Position numbers and translations under genes: made by a program. A stretch of 6,755 nt of DNA from JBGPFS01 sp041483455. Lineage in GTDB: Bacteria; Chloroflexota; Limnocylindria; Limnocylindrales; CSP1-4. The stretch is from positions 1 to 6,755 of the forward strand of contig JBGPFS010000140.1 of NCBI GenBank assembly GCA_041483455.1, read 5' to 3'. This document shows positions 5,837-6,755 of this stretch, piece by piece. Positions within the stretch are counted from its first letter, which is position 1. The number at the start of each line of letters is the position of its first letter. The notes under the pieces are model-generated. The model was not told where the DNA came from. It made no database searches and worked only from the letters and a program-made list of their open reading frames with translations.

Positions 5837-6755
5837 ACTCGGCCTCCACCTCGGCGATCGCCGCCTCGAGGATCGCCAGCGCCTGGTCCATCTCGGCGCG
5901 GGTGATGACGAGCGGCGGCGAGAGGTTGATCACGTTGCCCATCGTCGTCTTGACGTTGAGGCCACGGCTGAGGGCCGCATACATCACCGCCTCGGTCTCG
6001 TCGACCGCGCGCTCCCGGCTCGCGCGATCGCGGACCAGCTCGACGCCCATGAGCAGGCCCAGGCCGCGCACGTCGCCGACGAGCGGCCGCCGGGCGGCCA
6101 TCTCGCGCAGCCGGTCGAGGGCGTACGCCCCCAGCTCCCGGGCGTGTCGGACCAGCCCGCGCTCCTCGATCTCGGCGATCGCGGCCAGAGCCGCCGCGCA
6201 GGCGACCGGGTTCTTCTCGTGGGTGAAGTGCCCCAGGGCCCGGTCGGCCGCGACGTTGAGGCCCTCTCGAGCGATCACCGCGGCAAGCGGGAAGACCCCG
6301 CCGCCGAGCCCCTTGCCGATGACCAGGATGTCCGGCACCACCCCGAAGTTCTCGCAGGTGAAGAAGGCGCCCGTCCTGCCCAGCGCGTGGGGGATCTCGT
6401 CGAGGATGAGCAGGGCTCCATGCCGGTCGCAGGCGGCCCGGACCGCCTGCCAGTACTCCGCCGACGGGATGTACGGTGCGTTGCGGACCGATTCGGCGAT
6501 GACGGCCCCCACGTCGCCCTCCTTCTCGAGGACGTATTCCAGGTAGTTCGCGCAGGCGAGATCGCAGGCGCCGACCCGGTCGAGACAGCGGAACGGGCAG
6601 CGATAGGGCTCGGGCGGCGGGACGTGCTCGGTCCCCGGCATGAGCGGACCGATCCCCGCTCGGAAGGCGGCCTCCCCGCCGACCGAGATCGTGTCGAGCG
6701 TGCCGCCGTGGAAGGCGTCCCACATGCTGATCGTCTTGTGCCGGCCGGTCGCCAC
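5817..6755 (-). CDS. Class III PLP-dependent aminotransferase-fold enzyme, 5' end cut; possibly PbfA-like lyase
   Basis: The C-terminal 312 residues of a fold-type I, class III (omega) aminotransferase-family enzyme. The gene runs out of the window at 6755; the GTG there is an internal Val, and about 110-130 residues are missing. Visible: FHGGTL (15-20, cofactor region), LILDEIP (116-122, Asp119 to the PLP ring nitrogen), the Schiff-base lysine K148 in VIGKGLGGG, and THEKNP (178-183) at the cofactor phosphate. The pattern of EGDVGAVIAESVR, LDEIP, GHFTHEKNP and LNVKTTMGNVINLSPP resembles proteins filed as aspartate aminotransferase family, including (R)-1-hydroxy-2-aminoethylphosphonate ammonia-lyase (PbfA). 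That would tie it to aminophosphonate breakdown, but no phosphonate gene is visible here, so this is a hypothesis from memory of the family. A four-Cys stretch (C53, C57, C64, C68) is notable. The TGA stop lies in a short tandem repeat. The superfamily is certain. Confidence 0.88.
   Translation of the reverse strand: MATGRHKTISMWDAFHGGTLDTISVGGEAAFRAGIGPLMPGTEHVPPPEPYRCPFRCLDRVGACDLACANYLEYVLEKEGDVGAVIAESVRNAPYIPSAEYWQAVRAACDRHGALLILDEIPHALGRTGAFFTCENFGVVPDILVIGKGLGGGVFPLAAVIAREGLNVAADRALGHFTHEKNPVACAAALAAIAEIEERGLVRHARELGAYALDRLREMAARRPLVGDVRGLGLLMGVELVRDRASRERAVDETEAVMYAALSRGLNVKTTMGNVINLSPPLVITRAEMDQALAILEAAIAEVEAEFGYPPG

Noticed and set aside
1..6755. Mobile element, prophage, CRISPR or defence system
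   Set aside because: No transposase, integrase, terminal repeats, spaced direct repeats or cas-like proteins are seen, and codon use is uniform.

Overview
The window is a very GC-rich (by eye around 70 %), densely packed piece of bacterial chromosome. It holds eight protein-coding genes, two of them cut by the window ends. There is no sign of an insertion sequence, phage, CRISPR array, tRNA or rRNA. The strong G/C third-position bias is uniform across the genes. Several traits point to a high-GC actinomycete or a high-GC Chloroflexota lineage: an F420/PPOX-type flavin protein, a DUF1684 protein, a DoxX-Rieske fusion, a small zinc-ribbon membrane protein, proline/serine/alanine-rich secreted linkers, and TANNNT boxes placed for leaderless transcripts. 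The sequence alone does not let me choose between these lineages.

Layout from left to right. (1) The 3' part of a stand-alone 5'-3' exonuclease (PIN/FEN-like, related to the N-terminal domain of Pol I) on the + strand ends at 781. (2) Convergent to it is a minus-strand series read from 3120 down to 830: methylthioadenosine phosphorylase (mtnP-like), a zinc-ribbon single-pass membrane protein, and an inositol-monophosphatase-family enzyme. The last two overlap by a GTGA stop/start, so they are very likely translationally coupled. (3) A divergent intergenic region of about 118 bp (3121-3238) carries a good Shine-Dalgarno and a leader hairpin for the phosphorylase, and on the other strand a -35/-10 promoter positioned so that the DUF1684 mRNA would start at its ATG. 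(4) The DUF1684 gene (3239-3970, +) converges on a minus-strand DoxX/DoxD-Rieske fusion (3995-5182). (5) Divergent from the fusion is a small PPOX-class flavin/F420 protein (5322-5759, +), again with a TACCAT box six bases before the ATG. (6) A 57-bp convergent gap holds a perfect hairpin and a short 12-bp tandem repeat. It is followed by the C-terminal part of a class III PLP enzyme on the minus strand, which runs out of the window at 6755.

Functionally this is mostly housekeeping and redox metabolism: DNA repair or replication nuclease, methionine/purine salvage, sugar/inositol-phosphate hydrolysis, a membrane redox fusion, an F420- or FMN-binding protein, and a PLP lyase/transaminase possibly linked to aminophosphonate breakdown. 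I see no obvious new multi-gene system. The items most worth a second look are the DoxX-Rieske fusion with an internal twin-arginine motif, the shared leaderless promoter layout, the zinc-ribbon membrane protein coupled to the phosphatase, and the four-cysteine cluster in the PLP enzyme.
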